From Saussurea involucrata (lineage: Eukaryota; Streptophyta; Magnoliopsida; Asterales; Asteraceae), in the NCBI GenBank assembly GCA_033807775.1, contig CM066312.1, positions 24,401,696 through 24,465,695 of the forward strand: 64,000 bases of DNA, given 5' to 3'. The notes under the pieces are model-generated. The model saw only the letters and a list, made by a program, of their open reading frames with translations, did no database searches and was not told the DNA's origin. Position 1 is the first letter of the stretch, and every line of letters starts with the position of its first letter. Below, piece by piece: positions 22,937 to 35,711 of the stretch. Made by a program: the position numbers and the translations under genes.

Positions 22937-23949
22937 GGGATAAATGAATATTTGTACTGTTAATTAGACATTAGATCTTTTTCTTTGTATAAATAGGAGC
23001 TTAGCTCCTGCTTAACTCTTGCAAGTAATATTTAATCTTTACTTTATTGCTTTTGTACTTTCAGTTTCTTTGAAAAGGGAACCAACTAGTAGTTCATCTA
23101 GCTACTTAGTAACTATTATCATCTTTATTAGTTTTAATCTAAAAGCTTTTGGTACATCATCGTTCATGCATTTACATTTCAGTTTTACAACTATGTCTTG
23201 TATTTATTTTATAGCGATGATGGGCTAAATACCCCTAGCTTAGGTGTAAGTAAAGGTTTGGGAGATAAAGGCCTATGTGTTAGTGGAAGATTGCTTTCGC
23301 TATTGGCTATTAACGTTACTATTCACCCTTTGTTTCTAAGTTTCATCTAAGTATTTCTTGACAAGGTGACATATGTTGTTCTATTTAGATGAGTTGGACT
23401 TGAAGGCAAGCCAACGTAAATTTTACAACACTAAAGTGTTATAGTGGTTATAAAGGACCGTATCAATTTTAACATATTATGAACTATATGAAAAGAATAG
23501 TGTAAGATTTGCATGACATTGGTTGGGTTACCCGAATGCGTGGTACTACTGGTACATAGTCTCATTTGAACCTTGAAAAAGGATTGGTTAAGTAGTAAGG
23601 TTGAGAACCAATGCTGCAGCACCCTGCGGGGTTATGCTGTAGCAATCTACCTAAACACATTGTTGTTAAACTCCAACCTGAACTTACAACCATGCTTTTG
23701 TTTTACTGTTATAAATCAATTTCAAAGTTGTTAACTCACTCAAAGATTATTCCTTCGAATTCTCTCAATGAAATCACTTTTTAAGGTGACTTGGATAAAG
23801 TACTTGCTTTCATTGTCTCCGTGGGATCGATATTCGGTACTTAGTACCACTTTATTACTTGTTTTCAAAATGATACTAGTTTGGCATGTATACTTGTGTC
23901 CCATTCCAATGTTTATTTTAAGGGATACATATTCTAGAGACAAAGTTTT

Positions 23950-23967
23950 TGGCGCCGTTGCCAGGGA
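23950..23967 (+). other. Athila primer-binding site
   Basis: TGGCGCCGTTGCCAGGGA has one difference from the common TGGCGCCGTTGCCGGGGA. It fixes the plus orientation of this remnant. Confidence 0.75.
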
Positions 23968-24045
23968 ACGAGCCAAAGCAAGAATTTTCTTAAGTCACTT
24001 TTAATCTGATTTTTCTAGTGAACTTGTTACTGATTTTTAGGTTGC

Positions 24046-24267
24046 ATGCCACATTTGTTTCACGGTGATATATTTGAACTTGATCCTGACATTGAAAGAA
24101 CATTTCAAAGAAAGAGAAGGATACAAAGAACTTTGTCACCTATTTTTGAAACAATTGACACGGAAGAACCCATGTTTTGGCCACACCCGAGGCATGAGGC
24201 CCAAACATCATCAATATCGCAAACTCTAAAGTGGGAAGGATTATGGACTATGCATTGCCCATGCTAG
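24046..24267 (+). pseudogene. Athila gag N-terminal fragment
   Basis: A 73-residue frame starts MPHLFHGDIFELDPDIERT, resembling the DPEIERT region at the start of Athila Gag. It stops just where the Gypsy E LTR begins, so the gene is truncated by insertion. Confidence 0.55.
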
Positions 24268-24268
24268 A

Positions 24269-25199
24269 TGAAACACCCTAAAATTTCGAATAAATTTAAA
24301 CCTTAAATAAACAAGATTAACAACTACTTCTTCCAAAAACTTTCATACATAAATGGAGGATTAATTACGAAGATTCATAATTACAGATGAACTATCATAA
24401 AAAACGTACTAATATAATCCATAGCAAACAAGATCAGATTATAAGGGTTGTCTATGCGATCTCCCAAAATATCTTCGATATAAACTAATCTCTCCATTAA
24501 ACCTTCAAAAGCTATGACTCAAAAGTCACTCTCCACTCATCTCTTCATATCCCTTCCCGAGCTAGTACCTGATAAGAAAATTTAATTTGGAAACATTAGG
24601 TTTGCGCCTAGTGAGAACATCCAGTTTAAAATAAAACGTTTATAAGCTTCGAAAACCAAATTTGTAAACAAAGCATATAAAATAACCTTTTCACAAACTT
24701 TCATAACGTACACATAACATATTTCGATGACGGGAATCATACCGGATTCCATGAATATGACTAACACTAAGTAAGTCATCACATCATGTTTAAGAGCAAC
24801 ACTACGAATCACTAATGATTCTAGATTCCAGCTCATATCCAAGAAATTACAATTAAACCATGCCTATTTCTTGGTGTGGGAGTAGGGATTACCATTATAC
24901 CTTGCCTATCCCTCGTCTCCCAATAGAAAACGGAAATAGCAATTATACCTTGCCTATTTCACGTTTTCACGTCACATTACGAAAAGAGAATAGCAATTAT
25001 ACCTTGCCTATTCCTCATTTCCAAATATAAACGAAAATAACAATTATACCTTGCCTATTCCACGTTTATCAAATAATACTACTGCCTATGGATCCATTAC
25101 ACTTACTTATATAAATACCCATACAGACTTATATATCACTTTCTCCAATCAAATAAATACTTAAACAGTTTTAAGAAATTGTCCGGATGATATCCGGTA
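24269..25199 (-). repeat. Gypsy E 3' LTR, left segment
   Basis: It begins TGAAACACCC, a variant of the Gypsy C start. It keeps the CGGGAA..ATATGACTAAC landmark of that family and the ATTATACCTTGCCTAT minisatellite (24840-25075). It continues at 42334. Confidence 0.7.
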
Positions 25200-25462
25200 T
25201 GTTAGAGCATTATTGTATTCAAGATTTACTGTAAAGTCAATGTTCTGTAATAGTCTATACTGTATTGTAAATGCCTTTATACCTTGTATGTTATGGGTAT
25301 AAATAGGCATGTCAAGTTCATTTAACTAGTAACAATCTACAACTTAGAGAAACAATTCATGCTAATGTCATTTTGTACTCATATGTTCAATATATGGATG
25401 ACACATTTGCTCTCTAGATTCTCTCTATACCTGTTCATATTACATTGCTAGATATGGGTTTT
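25200..25462 (+). repeat. Left LTR of element F (main part)
   Basis: It starts TGTTAGAGCATT and contains the GGTATAAATAGG promoter core. Element G inserted 4 bp before its end; the final ATCA is at 31100-31103. Confidence 0.75.
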
Positions 25463-25716
25463 TGTGAAATCCCAAATCTAGCAAGTAATCAAGAATGATG
25501 TAGAGAGAGAATCTAAAGAGAACTTGTCATCCATATATTGATCTCTAAAGTGTAAATGACAAATGATCAAGAGATTCCTAAAGGGATCTAGATTTATTTC
25601 TAACTAAGAACTAGACATGCCTATTTATACCCATAACATACAAGGTATAAAGGCACTAGCAACTAATACAGTACATTGACTTTACAGTAAATCTTGAATA
25701 CAATAATGCTCTAACA
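25463..25716 (-). repeat. 3' LTR of element G (254 bp)
   Basis: TGTGAAATCC...GCTCTAACA on the plus strand, with the TATA core read on the minus strand at 25629-25622. It is followed by the complement of the polypurine tract. Confidence 0.85.
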
Positions 25717-27858
25717 ATCTCCCCCTTTGGATTCAAGATTTAAAAAAATATGACAGCAGTCTTCAGCTCTTTGTAAAGTCAATCTTCTCCAACATACACT
25801 TTGTCAAACCATCTTCAAGTCTTGTATATGAAAAACAGATCTTTATATAAAACCATCAATTCGGAACAAGAGGAATCAGAAACTATTAGAGTTTGGATCA
25901 GAAAGATGTGAAACCATCCACATTTTTGAACTTTTAGGTGTAAGCGCATTCCGAGAACCACTCAGAACTAAGATAACCAAATTCAGCAACATTTGGACTT
26001 CACATGATCCTTCTCCCCCTGATCTTCAGTCTTTGTTCACGAATTTTTGACTTGAAAACTTTGATTTGAAAGCTCTTTGACATGAAATTGAAATTAAACT
26101 TTTCTCCCCCTTTTTCGATGATGGTGAGCATCATAATCATCGAAAACCATTTTCAATTTCAGTCGTGTCTTTGAGTATTGCTAACAATCTCCTCCTTAGA
26201 GAATAACCTTGCTCCCCCTCAAAGTAAGAATTCTGGAGCAATTTGTTTTCTCCCCCTGAAAATATGCATATATTTCAATAACGATATTCATTTCAAATAC
26301 AGAGCGTTAATGAAAACATTTATACAAGGAAAATAAAATTCATTGAACTACATTTTATAACTACTAACATTTGATCATTTGAAAACTTTACAAAAGAAAT
26401 TCAGCTTAATGAAATTTAACAAATATTTCAATCAAATAAAATCAAATGCATGTGTTTGGATTCAAAAACAAGACATCATTGCATATCAAGTTACAGACGT
26501 TCAGTTTCAACCCCTTTATTAAATCTATTTGGTGTGCTAGCATGCGAAATATGATTAGCATCAAGCGTATGCAATTCTAAAACATATAAGAATACTTTGC
26601 TCTACTCACACTATTTGTCCAAAATCAGAATTTCATAAATTTACGGGTTTATCGCGACTTTGTATTTTCCCAAGTTTCAAGAGATGTGTGCTCATTGGCA
26701 TCTTTTCGTTTGTGCTCATTGGCATCTTTTGATTTTGTTCACATTGGCATCTTTTGATTTGTGCACATTGGCATCTTTTAATCATAGAGTTTTAGTAAGA
26801 ATAAGATACACCGTTAAACATGACTTTCTATCTGGTTCTATAGCAGGATTTGGGTTAGCAGATCCCAGACCAGTTGGCCTTAGGTGCTAGGTGTCGAGCA
26901 CCCCTTAGAACTTAATTTCCCAAACCAGAAAGGCCACATCGATATATCTTAAACCCATTTGTACCAGTAGAACATGACTTTCTATCTGGTTCTATTGCAG
27001 GATTTGGGTCAGCCGATCCCAGACCAGTTGATCTTAGGGACTAGGTGTCGAGCACCCCTTAGGACTTACTCTCCCAATCCAGAAAGGCCACAGGTACAAA
27101 CTTTCAAACTAAATGATATTCTATATAAGTTTGGATTTCCATCACAAAATATGAATGATATCTCAATCACTTGGTTCTAAAACATAGTGCTTCCCCCATA
27201 TTTTCGTTTCCGTTCATCATTCTGACAAATAGGCTTTTTTAGCATTATATTCTATATAAGTCCGAATTTACATATCATTGAGCATTCAACATGATTTCAT
27301 TCATGTTTTGCTGACCTTTCGATTTATTTCAGAAGTGAAAGTTGAAGCAAATCTAACTCAGATAATACAAAAATACTTGTAAAATCATCTTTTAGCACAC
27401 ATTTAATTCATTGAATGAAAATTGAAAATTTCATCTCGTTGAAGTAAATTTGTAAAGATTCAAGTTTTCAAAGCAGTAGAAACAAAATATAATCCAATGT
27501 TACCTTTTACCACTTGTTCCTTGTATTAAAAAAATATGATTGTTAAAGGATATCACCCGAGAAGTATGAGTTCTAAACTGATTTGTTTAGAAATCTTAGT
27601 CTTTGAAGTACGGGTTCTAAACTGATGTGTTTAGAAACCAATAGTCGTTGAAGCACGGGTTTTGAACTGATATGTTCACAAGCCAATAACGTTGAAGCAC
27701 GGGTTCTAAACTGAGATGTTTAGAAGCCATTATTCTTTGTCTCCCCCTTAATGATACATATACACTTAAAAAAATTCACCGCTTCTCTTCTATTTTCAAT
27801 CATGTGTGTGGTTTATGTTTCCAAATCAGCACCACACATGATAAACCTGCAAAACAGA
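25717..27858 (-). other. Long 3' non-coding region of element G
   Basis: No supported gene. It has six AGGGGGAG tracts on the minus strand (near 25719, 26023, 26104, 26212, 26250, 27743), a hairpin beside the third (26112-26146), four copies of a ~24-bp GCTCATTGGCATCTTTT unit (26686-26780), and a 154-bp tandem duplication (26817-27095). The same order recurs in element H in the opposite orientation, so the layout is ancestral to both. Confidence 0.7.
26686..27095. repeat. Tandem repeats in the G 3' region
   Basis: Four short units containing CATTGGCATCTTTT are followed by two ~154-bp units starting AACATGACTTTCTATCTGG at 26817 and 26971. Each large unit contains GGTGTCGAGCACC, which can fold as GGTG/CACC. 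Confidence 0.75.
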
Positions 27859-29661
27859 TTAAGCAGATTTTGGTACCCAACGGGACTTGGGTCCTAGTGT
27901 GTTAGGTGTAGATCTCTTTGAAGGAATACTATAAGTACCGTACCAAAAAGAAGTATAATTTTTATGCACAAAATCATTTGTTCCACAGTAAGAATAACAA
28001 ATTTTCTTTTGAGCTAACCTGATTAATTGATTTACAGAATAAACCAAATCAGGTTTGACAAAAGATTTACCTTGAAATGTATTGCTCTTCTTAGCATTTG
28101 GAGTGGAGGTAGATGATTTTGGCACATCTTTCTTTGGAACTGTTGTGCCTTTAACTCTCCATTCCATCTTCACCTTCTTGAAGACTGGATCTTCTATAGA
28201 ATTGGAAGTCTTAGATTTAGGCACATTTGTTTTGTTATCTGATTTATCAAACAGAGGATTATAGAAGAGATTTGTTGAACGGATCTGATCTTTTGAGAAA
28301 CCAGTTGATCTATTAATATGTTTAGAAGGAATGTTTTTAAAACTCGAACTTGAAGCAGTTTTAAAAGAGCATTCAGAATCATTTGAATTAACAAATGGAG
28401 TCTGAAAGATACTTTCAGGACTTACCTGCTTTGAGACATCAAATTTAAAAATGATGTCTTCAAGTTCCTTAACTTTGTTTATCAAAACATTTTTCTCTTT
28501 AGAGATTAGATCAAATTCCTTTTGGAGATCAGATTTTATCAATTGATCCTTCATAATATCCGCTTATAAACCAGATAATCTTTTGGTAAGATTAAGAATC
28601 ACATCTTCAAAATATATGTGTTCCGATTCAAAATCTTTTTCCAAAAAATTTCTTTTATCTGTAATCTCTTTGAAAATTTCCATATTTTTCTTTTTAAGGG
28701 TTTTACTTTCCTTTTCAAAGAGATTTTTCTTTTCCGTGAAATCTTTTCTTTCATTTTCCAAAAGATTTTCTAATTCAAAAATTTTCACGAAAAGCTCAGA
28801 ACTTTTAATCTTAAAAAATTTGCGTTCTGTTTCAAATTCATTTCTTTCTTTCTCTTGCTTCTCTTTTTCAAGATATAAAACTTTCTCAAAATCGGAGATT
28901 TGTTTCAAAAGTTTTATATATTTTAGTTCAATTATTTCCTTTTCTTTAAGAACTTTCTTTGAAGAAGGTGACACTCTTTCACGTTCAGAAAGCTTCTTCT
29001 TCAATTCAACGTTTTCACTTTCCAACGTTGTTGTCTTTTCTTGAACTCTTTTTATTTGATTTTGTAAATATGAGTTCCCCTTTTCACTCTTGTCTTTCCC
29101 ACTCTTCATATCAGCATTTTCTCTTTGAAGAGTTGTTACTTTCTCTTGAAGTTTCTCGATTTGATTGTGCAGACTTGAGTTGTCTTTCTTTGTTTCAAGA
29201 CCTGCAATATAAACTTCAAGTTCAGTAATTCTTTTTGTAAGTTCAACATTTTGTTCTTTAAAAATACAATTTTCATTTGAAGAAGAAATTTCTAAAATGT
29301 GTCTCTTCAAATCAGCATTTTCTTCTTCCAATGTCTTTATACTCCCTTGAAGCTCCTTCATGTTATTTTGATGAGTTGAAATCTCAAATGTCTTATTTTT
29401 CTCTTGAGTAACTTCAAACACTACAATCTTGTCATTCAAATGTTTCAGTTCGAACTCAAGAGAAGAGACTTTTTCTTCTAATAAAGCTTTCTCAGACTTG
29501 AGCTTTGTATTTTTTCTTGCATCTTCATTAGAATGTCTTATGTATCTAGAAAGAAAACCTTCAAGACGCTTAATCTCATCTTTAGCTTCAGAAAGAGTCC
29601 ATTTTCTCTCTTTTCCTAACTGATACCATATTCTCCCACTTAAATTCTCTATGTCAGACAT
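27859..29661 (-). pseudogene. Coiled-coil Gag-like protein of element G (one nonsense codon)
   Basis: From the ATG at 29661 (MSDIENLSG) the frame runs to 27859 with a single in-frame TAA at 28566-28564, where F has a serine codon. The product would be about 600 residues. Residues ~25-360 are Lys/Glu/Leu-rich heptads, a very long coiled coil. A conserved FKKVKMEWRVKGTT block follows, then CYSYCGTNDFVHKN, FWYGTY, and the WVPKSA end. The C-x2-C and a following His are present but the last Cys of a CCHC knuckle is not. Position after the tRNA-Met site and the WVPK end point to a Gag-derived protein. A longer start at 29862 reads through the leader and seems unlikely. Confidence 0.75.
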
Positions 29662-30826
29662 CTTGAAGAATGCTAGAAGATGATCTTTCAGAAAATCAAT
29701 CAGAAAGTGTATAAAATACACTATAAATTTTTTTCTTGAAAAGCTCTTAAAGTGTATGAAAAACACTATAGAAAAAATTTCGGAATAAAAAATTTTCTCA
29801 AGAATTCGGATGTAAAAGGATTCGAAATCAATGAATTCGAATGAAGAAGGATTCGAAATCACTCAATTCGGACTTAACTGAATCCGAATTCACCCAATTC
29901 GAACTTAACAGGATTCGAATTCACTAAATTCGGACTTAACAGAGTTCGAATTCACCCAATTCGAACTTAACAGGATTCGAATTCACTCAATTCGGACTTA
30001 ACAGAGTTCGAATTCACCCAATTCGAACTTAACACGGTTCGAATTCACTCAATTCGGACTTAACTTGGTTCGAATTCACTCAATTCGGACTTAACTGGGT
30101 TCGAATTCACTCAATTCGGACTTAACTGGATTCGAATTCAATCCTTGGTAAATCAAAACCAACTCAGATTTATCCACTACTTCTCAATTCGAATCTAACA
30201 GGGTTCGAATTCAACTCAATTCGAACTTAACAGAGTTTGAATTCAATGAATTCGAAAGCTTCTTGAGTCGAATTCTATACTTGTGATGCCAAGAACACTC
30301 CGAATTCCCTTTGAATGATCCGAAATGTGTATGAATGATCCGAATTCACCAAGAATGATCCGAATTCTGCACTTCGAACTTAAAAAACACTAAATCAGCC
30401 ATAACTTTTTCAATTCTTGATCAATTGTTATGAAATTTGCACAGATTTGTTCGAAATTTGATTCCACACACTTTCTTAGTTAATCACAAATCCTAATTCG
30501 ATCAATTTAATCAGATTATGATCCAAAATAGTAAGAAAATGTTTTCGAACAAAAACAGATATAAAATGATCAGATCTGCAAATTCTGTGCAGATTTTGGT
30601 ATAGATCCTTGAATTAAAGATGTTCAGGGATGAAAATCGAGTGCAATGATGTCAAGAATCAATCCAAAAGATCAAAAAATGAAAAAGATGATGATTCTTG
30701 ATGAACAGTAATCGATGAAGGATTCGAAATCTTCAATGAATAGTGAATGATGTGTGATCCGAAATCTTCAAGAACAGTGTAAAAAATCTTCAATTTGCTT
30801 TTTGATCTGCTTGAATTTTCTGTTTA
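29662..30826 (-). other. Leader of element G with 31-bp stem-loop array
   Basis: Between the primer site and the ORF there is no gene. About 29860-30140 is a tandem array with a 31-bp period. Each unit joins GGTTCGAATTC with CAATTCGGACTTAAC, giving short CGAATT/AATTCG stems. Single-copy AT-rich sequence fills the rest. Confidence 0.7.
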
Positions 30827-30839
30827 GCTCTGATACCAA
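30827..30839 (-). other. Primer-binding site of element G
   Basis: The minus strand reads TTGGTATCAGAGC one base inside the 5' LTR, complementary to initiator tRNA-Met. It is the same site used by the Sireviruses in this window. Confidence 0.85.
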
Positions 30840-30840
30840 A

Positions 30841-31094
30841 TGTGAAATCCCAAATCTAGCAAGTAATCAAGAATGATGTAGAGAGAGAATCTAAAGAGAA
30901 CTTGTCATCCATATATTGATCTCTAAAGTGTAAATGACAAATGATCAAGAGATTCCTAAAGGGGTCTAGATTTCTTTCTAACTAAGAACTAGACATGCCT
31001 ATTTATACCCATAACATACAAGGTATAAAGGCACTAGCAACTAATACAGTACATTGACTTTACAGTAAATCTTGAATACAATAATGCTCTAACA
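30841..31094 (-). repeat. 5' LTR of element G (254 bp)
   Basis: Near-identical to 25463-25716 with about two substitutions seen. The TATA core lies at 31007-31000 on the minus strand. Confidence 0.85.
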
Positions 31095-32181
31095 GTTTTA
31101 TCAATTGGTATCATAGCTAAACAGAAGATTCAAGCAGATCGAGAACCTTTTTGAAGATTTTTTACACTGTTTTGAAGATTTCGGATCCTTCATCACTTAC
31201 TGTTCATGATGATTTCTGACTATTCGTCGAATACTGTTCATCCAGAATTTCACATTTTCTACCATTCTTGATCTTTTTGTTGACTCTTGCCATCATAGCA
31301 CTCGAATTACATCCCTGATCATCTTTAATTCTTGGATTACTACCAAATTCTGCACGAAATTCATCGAATTTGAACATTTTACACATTTTGTTCGAAAACC
31401 CTATTCTTACTGTTTTTGGATCTTAATTCGATTAAATCGATCGAATTAGGATTTGTGATCAAATTGAAAAGTGTGTGGATTTTGATTTCGAACAAATCAG
31501 TGCAAGTTTCGTGTTCATTGATCATGAATTGAAGAAGTTATGGCTGAATCTGTGATTTTTTGGGTTTAAGTGAAGGTTTCGGATCTTTCATAGAGATTTC
31601 GGATCATTCATGCTTGGTTTCGGATCACAAAGAGAAGTGATATTTGTTACTTTTGAAAATTTTCACAAGTTTGGGTTTCGGATCCTTAAGTATACGAAAT
31701 CTGTGGTTTCGCATCCTTTTGTATACGAAATCTGTTGGTTTCGGATCCTTATACATACGAATTCTGTTGGTTTCGGATCCTTATACATACGAAATCTGTG
31801 GTTTCGCATCCAACTACATACGAAACCATTGGTTTCGCATCAAGACCAATACGAAACCATTGGTTTCGCATAAAGGCCAAACCGGATTCCGTGGTTTCGC
31901 ATCCTTCTTGATACGAATTCATATGGTTTCGCATCCAACTTGATCCGAAATCTTGTGATTAGTGTTGGATCCGAATTTTGACTATTCTACAGTGTTGTGA
32001 TTAGTGTTGGATCCGAATTTTGAGAAAATGTTTTATATAGAAATTTTTTCTATAGTGTATTTCATACACTTTAAGAGTTTTTCAAGAAAAATTTTTATAT
32101 AAAAATTTTTCTATAGTGTATTTCATACACTTTCTGCTTGATTTTCTGAAAGATCAACATCTAGCAATACCAAAGAGAGAA
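31095..32181 (+). other. Element F: LTR end, primer site and leader array
   Basis: GTTTT at 31095-31099 is the G duplication. ATCA completes the F LTR, and TTGGTATCATAGC (31105-31117) is a primer site with one mutation from CAGAGC. From 31674 to 31960 nine tandem units of 31-32 bp begin GGTTTCG and contain a downstream CGAAA. Two copies of a TTTTTCTATAGTGTATTTCATACAC stretch lie at 32045-32130. No gene. Confidence 0.7.
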
Positions 32182-33826
32182 ATGGGTTTGAAGAAAACTA
32201 TTATAACAGAAATACCTCCAATATCACAAATTTCTGTTAAATCTAATAATGAAAGTTTGAAGCAAACTTTTAAAACAGAAATATCTCCAATATCTCAAAC
32301 TTTTGTTAAATCTAGTAGTAAAGGTTTGAAGCAAACTTCTAAATCTAATACTTCAAATCCTTCAGCTCCTGTGTTAAATAAAGAGGAAGAAAATGCTAAT
32401 CTGAAGAGACAAATTTTATACTTTTCTTCTTCAAATGCAAAACTTACTAAAAGAATTACTGATCTTGAAGTTTATATTGCAGATCTGGAAGCAAAGAGAG
32501 ACATCTCGAGTCTGCACGATCAAATCAAGAAACTTCAAGAGAAAGTAACAATCTTTCAAAAAGAAAATGCTGATCTGAAGAGCATTGAAGACAAGAGAGA
32601 GAAGGGGAACTCATATCTTAGAGATCAATTAAAAAGAGTTCAAGAGAAAAGAACAACGTTGGAAGGTGAAAACGTTGAATTGAAGAAAAAGCTTTCTGAA
32701 CGTGAAAGAGAGTCACCTTCTTCAATGAATGTTCGTAAAGAAAAGGAAGTAATTGAACTGAAATGTATAAAACTTTCAAAACAAGTTTCTGACTTTGAGA
32801 AAGTTTTATTTCTTGAAAAAGAGAAGCTCGAAAAAGAAAGAGCTGATTTTGAAACTGAACGAAAATCTTTTGAGATTAAAAGTTCTGAACTTTCCGTGAA
32901 AATCTCTGATTTAGAAAATATTTGGAAAAGGAAAGAAAAGATTTCACGGAAAAGAAAAATCTCTTTGAAAAGGAAAATAAAACCCTTAAAAAGAAAAATA
33001 TGGAAACTTTCAAAGAGATTACTGATAAAGAAAAAATCTTGGAAAAAGATTTTGAATCGGAACGCAAATATTTTGAAAATGTGATTCTTAATCTTACCAA
33101 AAAATTACCTGGTTTATCAGCTAATATTATGAAGGACCAATTGATCAAATCTGATCTCCAAAAGAAATTTGATCTAATTTTAAAAAGAAAAATGTTTTGA
33201 TAAACAAAGTTAAATAACTTGAAGACATCATTTTTAAATTTGATGTCTCAAAGCAGGTCAATCCTGATACTATCTTTCAGACTCCATTTGTTGATTCAAA
33301 TGATTCTGAATGCTCTTTTAAAACTGCTTCAAGTTCAAGCTTTAAAAACATTTCTTCTAAACATTTTAATAGATCAACTGATTTTTTAAAAGATCAGATT
33401 CGTTCTACAAATCTCTTCTATAATCATTTGCTTGATAAATCGGATAAGGATTTAAAAGTTCCTAAAGTTAATACTTCCAATCTTAAAGAAGTTCCAGTCT
33501 TCAAGAAGGTGAAGATGGAATGGAGAGTCAAAGGCACAACAGTTCCAAAGAAACATGTGCCAAAATCGTCTGCTTCCACATCAAATGTCGAGAGGAACAA
33601 TGCTCCGAAAGGTAAAACTTCTGTTCCACCTAATCTTGTTCATTCTACAAATAATATGATTAGGTTGGTACATAAGAAAATATGTTGTTCTTATTGTGGA
33701 TCAAATGATTTTGTGCATAAAAATTATACTTCCTATTGGTACAGCACTTACAGTATTCCTTCTAAGAAATCTACACCTAACACACTAGGACCCAGGTGCC
33801 ATTAGGTACCAAAATCTGCTTAATTT
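32182..33826 (+). pseudogene. Coiled-coil Gag-like protein of element F (decayed)
   Basis: A likely start is MGLKKTII at 32182. The frame runs to 33084, is continued by another from 32922 to 33200 after a frameshift near 32925, breaks again near 33190, and resumes at 33428-33805. The C-terminus has KMEWRVKGTT, CCSYCGSNDFVHKN, and SYWYSTY. It ends early after GPRCH, just before the WVPKS-type end. The N-terminus differs from G; otherwise the order is the same. Confidence 0.7.
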
Positions 33827-34253
33827 GTTTTGTAGGTTCATCATGTGTGGTGCTGATTTGGAAACATAAATCTCACACATGACTGAAAAACAGAAGAGAA
33901 GCGGTGAAATTTTTGAAGAGTACATGTGCCATTAAGGGGGAGCAAAGACTAATGGCTTCTAAACAGATCAGTTTAGGACCCGTACTTCAACGAGTTTGAC
34001 TTCTAAACACTTCAGTTTCGAACTCGTACCTATTTGTTTTAGACTTTGATTTCTATACATACTAATCTTGTTTCATTAAGATCTTTTGCAGATTTTGAGG
34101 GGGAGCTTATCTGATTTTTAATCAGTCTATCATAATTTGAGGGTGAGCTTAAACGTTTAACTGTATGTATCTTCTGAACTTAATCTGAGATTGTTTGAAA
34201 GAAGAATGACTTTCAAGCATGAAAAACGTTTTCTTAAATGTTCAAACCACTTC
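33827..34253 (+). other. Element F 3' region, first part
   Basis: No gene. Two G-rich tracts (near 33935 and 34099). It ends with ACTTC (34249-34253), the left target duplication of element H. Confidence 0.6.
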
Positions 34254-34509
34254 TGTTAGAGCATTGTTATATTCAAGATTTACTGTAAAGTCAATGTACT
34301 GTATTAGTTGCTAGTGCCTTTATACCTTGTATGTTATGGGTATAAATAGGCATGTCTAGTTCTTAGTTAGATGGAGAATCTAGATCCCTTTAGAAACCTC
34401 TTGATCATTTTGTCATTTACACTTTAGAGTTCAATATATGGATGACAAGTTCTCTCTAGATTCTCTCTCTACATCATTCTTGATTTCTTGCTAGATTTGG
34501 GATTTCACA
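34254..34509 (+). repeat. 5' LTR of element H (256 bp)
   Basis: TGTTAGAGCATT...GGGATTTCACA, with TATAAATA at 34341-34348. Confidence 0.85.
34341..34348 (+). promoter_or_regulatory. TATA box of the element H LTR
   Basis: GGGTATAAATAGGCATG is shared by all F, G and H LTRs. It is the probable promoter core, and transcription would start about 30 bp on. Confidence 0.55.
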
Positions 34510-34510
34510 T

Positions 34511-34523
34511 TTGGTATCAGAGC
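34511..34523 (+). other. Primer-binding site of element H
   Basis: TTGGTATCAGAGC, one base after the LTR, complementary to initiator tRNA-Met. Confidence 0.85.
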
Positions 34524-35656
34524 TAAACAGAAGATTCAAGCAGATCAAAGAGCAAATTGAAGATTTTTTACACTGTTCTTGAAGATTTCGGATCCTTCAT
34601 TCATCACTGTTCATGATGATTTCTTACCCTTCATCATTTATTGTTCATCTAGAATCATCATCTTTTTCATTTTTTGATCTTTTGGATTGATTCTTGACAT
34701 CATTGCACTCGATTTTCATCCCTGAACATCTTTAATTCAAGGATCTATACCAAAATCTGCACAGAATTTGCAGATCTGGTCATTTTATATCTGTTTTTGA
34801 TCGAAAAAATTTTCTTACTATTTTGGATCATAATTCGATTAAATTGATCGAATTAGGATTTGTGATTAACTAAGAAAGTGTGTGGAATCAAATTTCGAAC
34901 AAATCTGTGCAAATTTCATAACAATTGATCAAGAATTGAAAAAGTTATGGCTGATTTAGTGTTTTTTTAAGTTCGAAGTGCAGAATTCGGATCATTCTTG
35001 GTGAATTCGGATCATTCATACACAATTCGGATCATTCAAAGGGAATTCGGAGTGTTCTTGGCATCACAAGTATAGAATTCGACTCAAGAAGCATTCGAAT
35101 TGACTTGAATTCGAACCCTTATGGATTCAAATTGAGTTGAATTCGAACCCTTATGGATTCGAATTGAGTTGAATTCGAACCCTGTTAGATTCGAATTGAG
35201 AAGTTGAGGATTCATCTGAGTTGGTTTAATTTTTCAAGTAAAGAATTCGAACCAAGTTAAGTCCGAATTGAGTGAATTCGAACCCAGTTAAGTCCGAATT
35301 GGGTGAATTCGAATCCTTCTTCATCCGAATTCATTGAATTCGAATCCTTCTTCATCCGAATTCATTGAATTCGAATCCTTCAGCATCCGAATTCATTGAA
35401 TTCGAACCCTTCAGCATCCGAATTCATTGAATTCGAACCCTTCAGCATCCGAATTCATTGAATTCGAACCCTTATTCATTCGAATTCATTGATTTCGAAT
35501 CCTTATTCATCCGAATTCTTGTGAGTTAAAAATTTTTATTCCGAATTTTTTTCTATAGTGTATTTCATACACTTTAAGAGCTTTTCAAGAAAAAAATTTA
35601 TATAAAATTTTTTCGGCTTGATTTTCTGAACGATCAATCTTCTAGCATTCTTCAAG
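34524..35656 (+). other. Leader of element H with 31-bp stem-loop array
   Basis: No gene. The best-ordered part is 35323-35510, about six units of exactly 31 bp. Each has CGAATTC-ATT-GAATTCG, a perfect 7-bp stem with a 3-base loop. Looser copies extend back to about 34980. Confidence 0.75.
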
Positions 35657-35711
35657 ATGTTTGACATAGAGAATTTAAGTGGGAGAATATGGTATCAGTT
35701 AGGAAAATCTT

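Larger units (their letters stand above)
22936..24268 (+). mobile_element. Athila-type gypsy remnant: LTR, primer site and start of gag
   Basis: About 1 kb of LTR-like sequence ends at GAGACA (23942). It includes GTATAAATAG near 22987 and the sequence CTCCGTGGGATCGATATTCGG typical of Athila LTR ends. Then comes TGGCGCCGTTGCCAGGGA (23950-23967), the Athila tRNA-Asp-type primer site. Gag begins about 80 bp later. The element is cut at 24268 by the Gypsy E LTR. The left edge is approximate. Confidence 0.7.
25463..31094 (-). mobile_element. Element G: pol-less Gag-like LTR element, near-complete
   Basis: A 5.6-kb element with 254-bp LTRs (31094-30841 and 25716-25463) and a perfect GTTTT duplication (25458-25462, 31095-31099). 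On the minus strand: tRNA-Met primer site (30839-30827), leader with a 31-bp repeat array, one long ORF (29661-27859), a 2.1-kb 3' region and the polypurine tract AAAGGGGGAGAT next to the 3' LTR. The two LTRs differ at about two positions by eye, so insertion is recent. No pol domain is present. Confidence 0.85.

Noticed and set aside
28583..29044. Phe/Ser-rich plus-strand ORF suggesting a membrane protein
   Set aside because: It is the antisense shadow of the coiled-coil gene of element G; Lys/Glu codons read backward give Phe/Ser/Leu.
29860..30140. Regular repeats that resemble a CRISPR array
   Set aside because: The repeats are contiguous degenerate tandems without unique spacers, in a plant retroelement leader.
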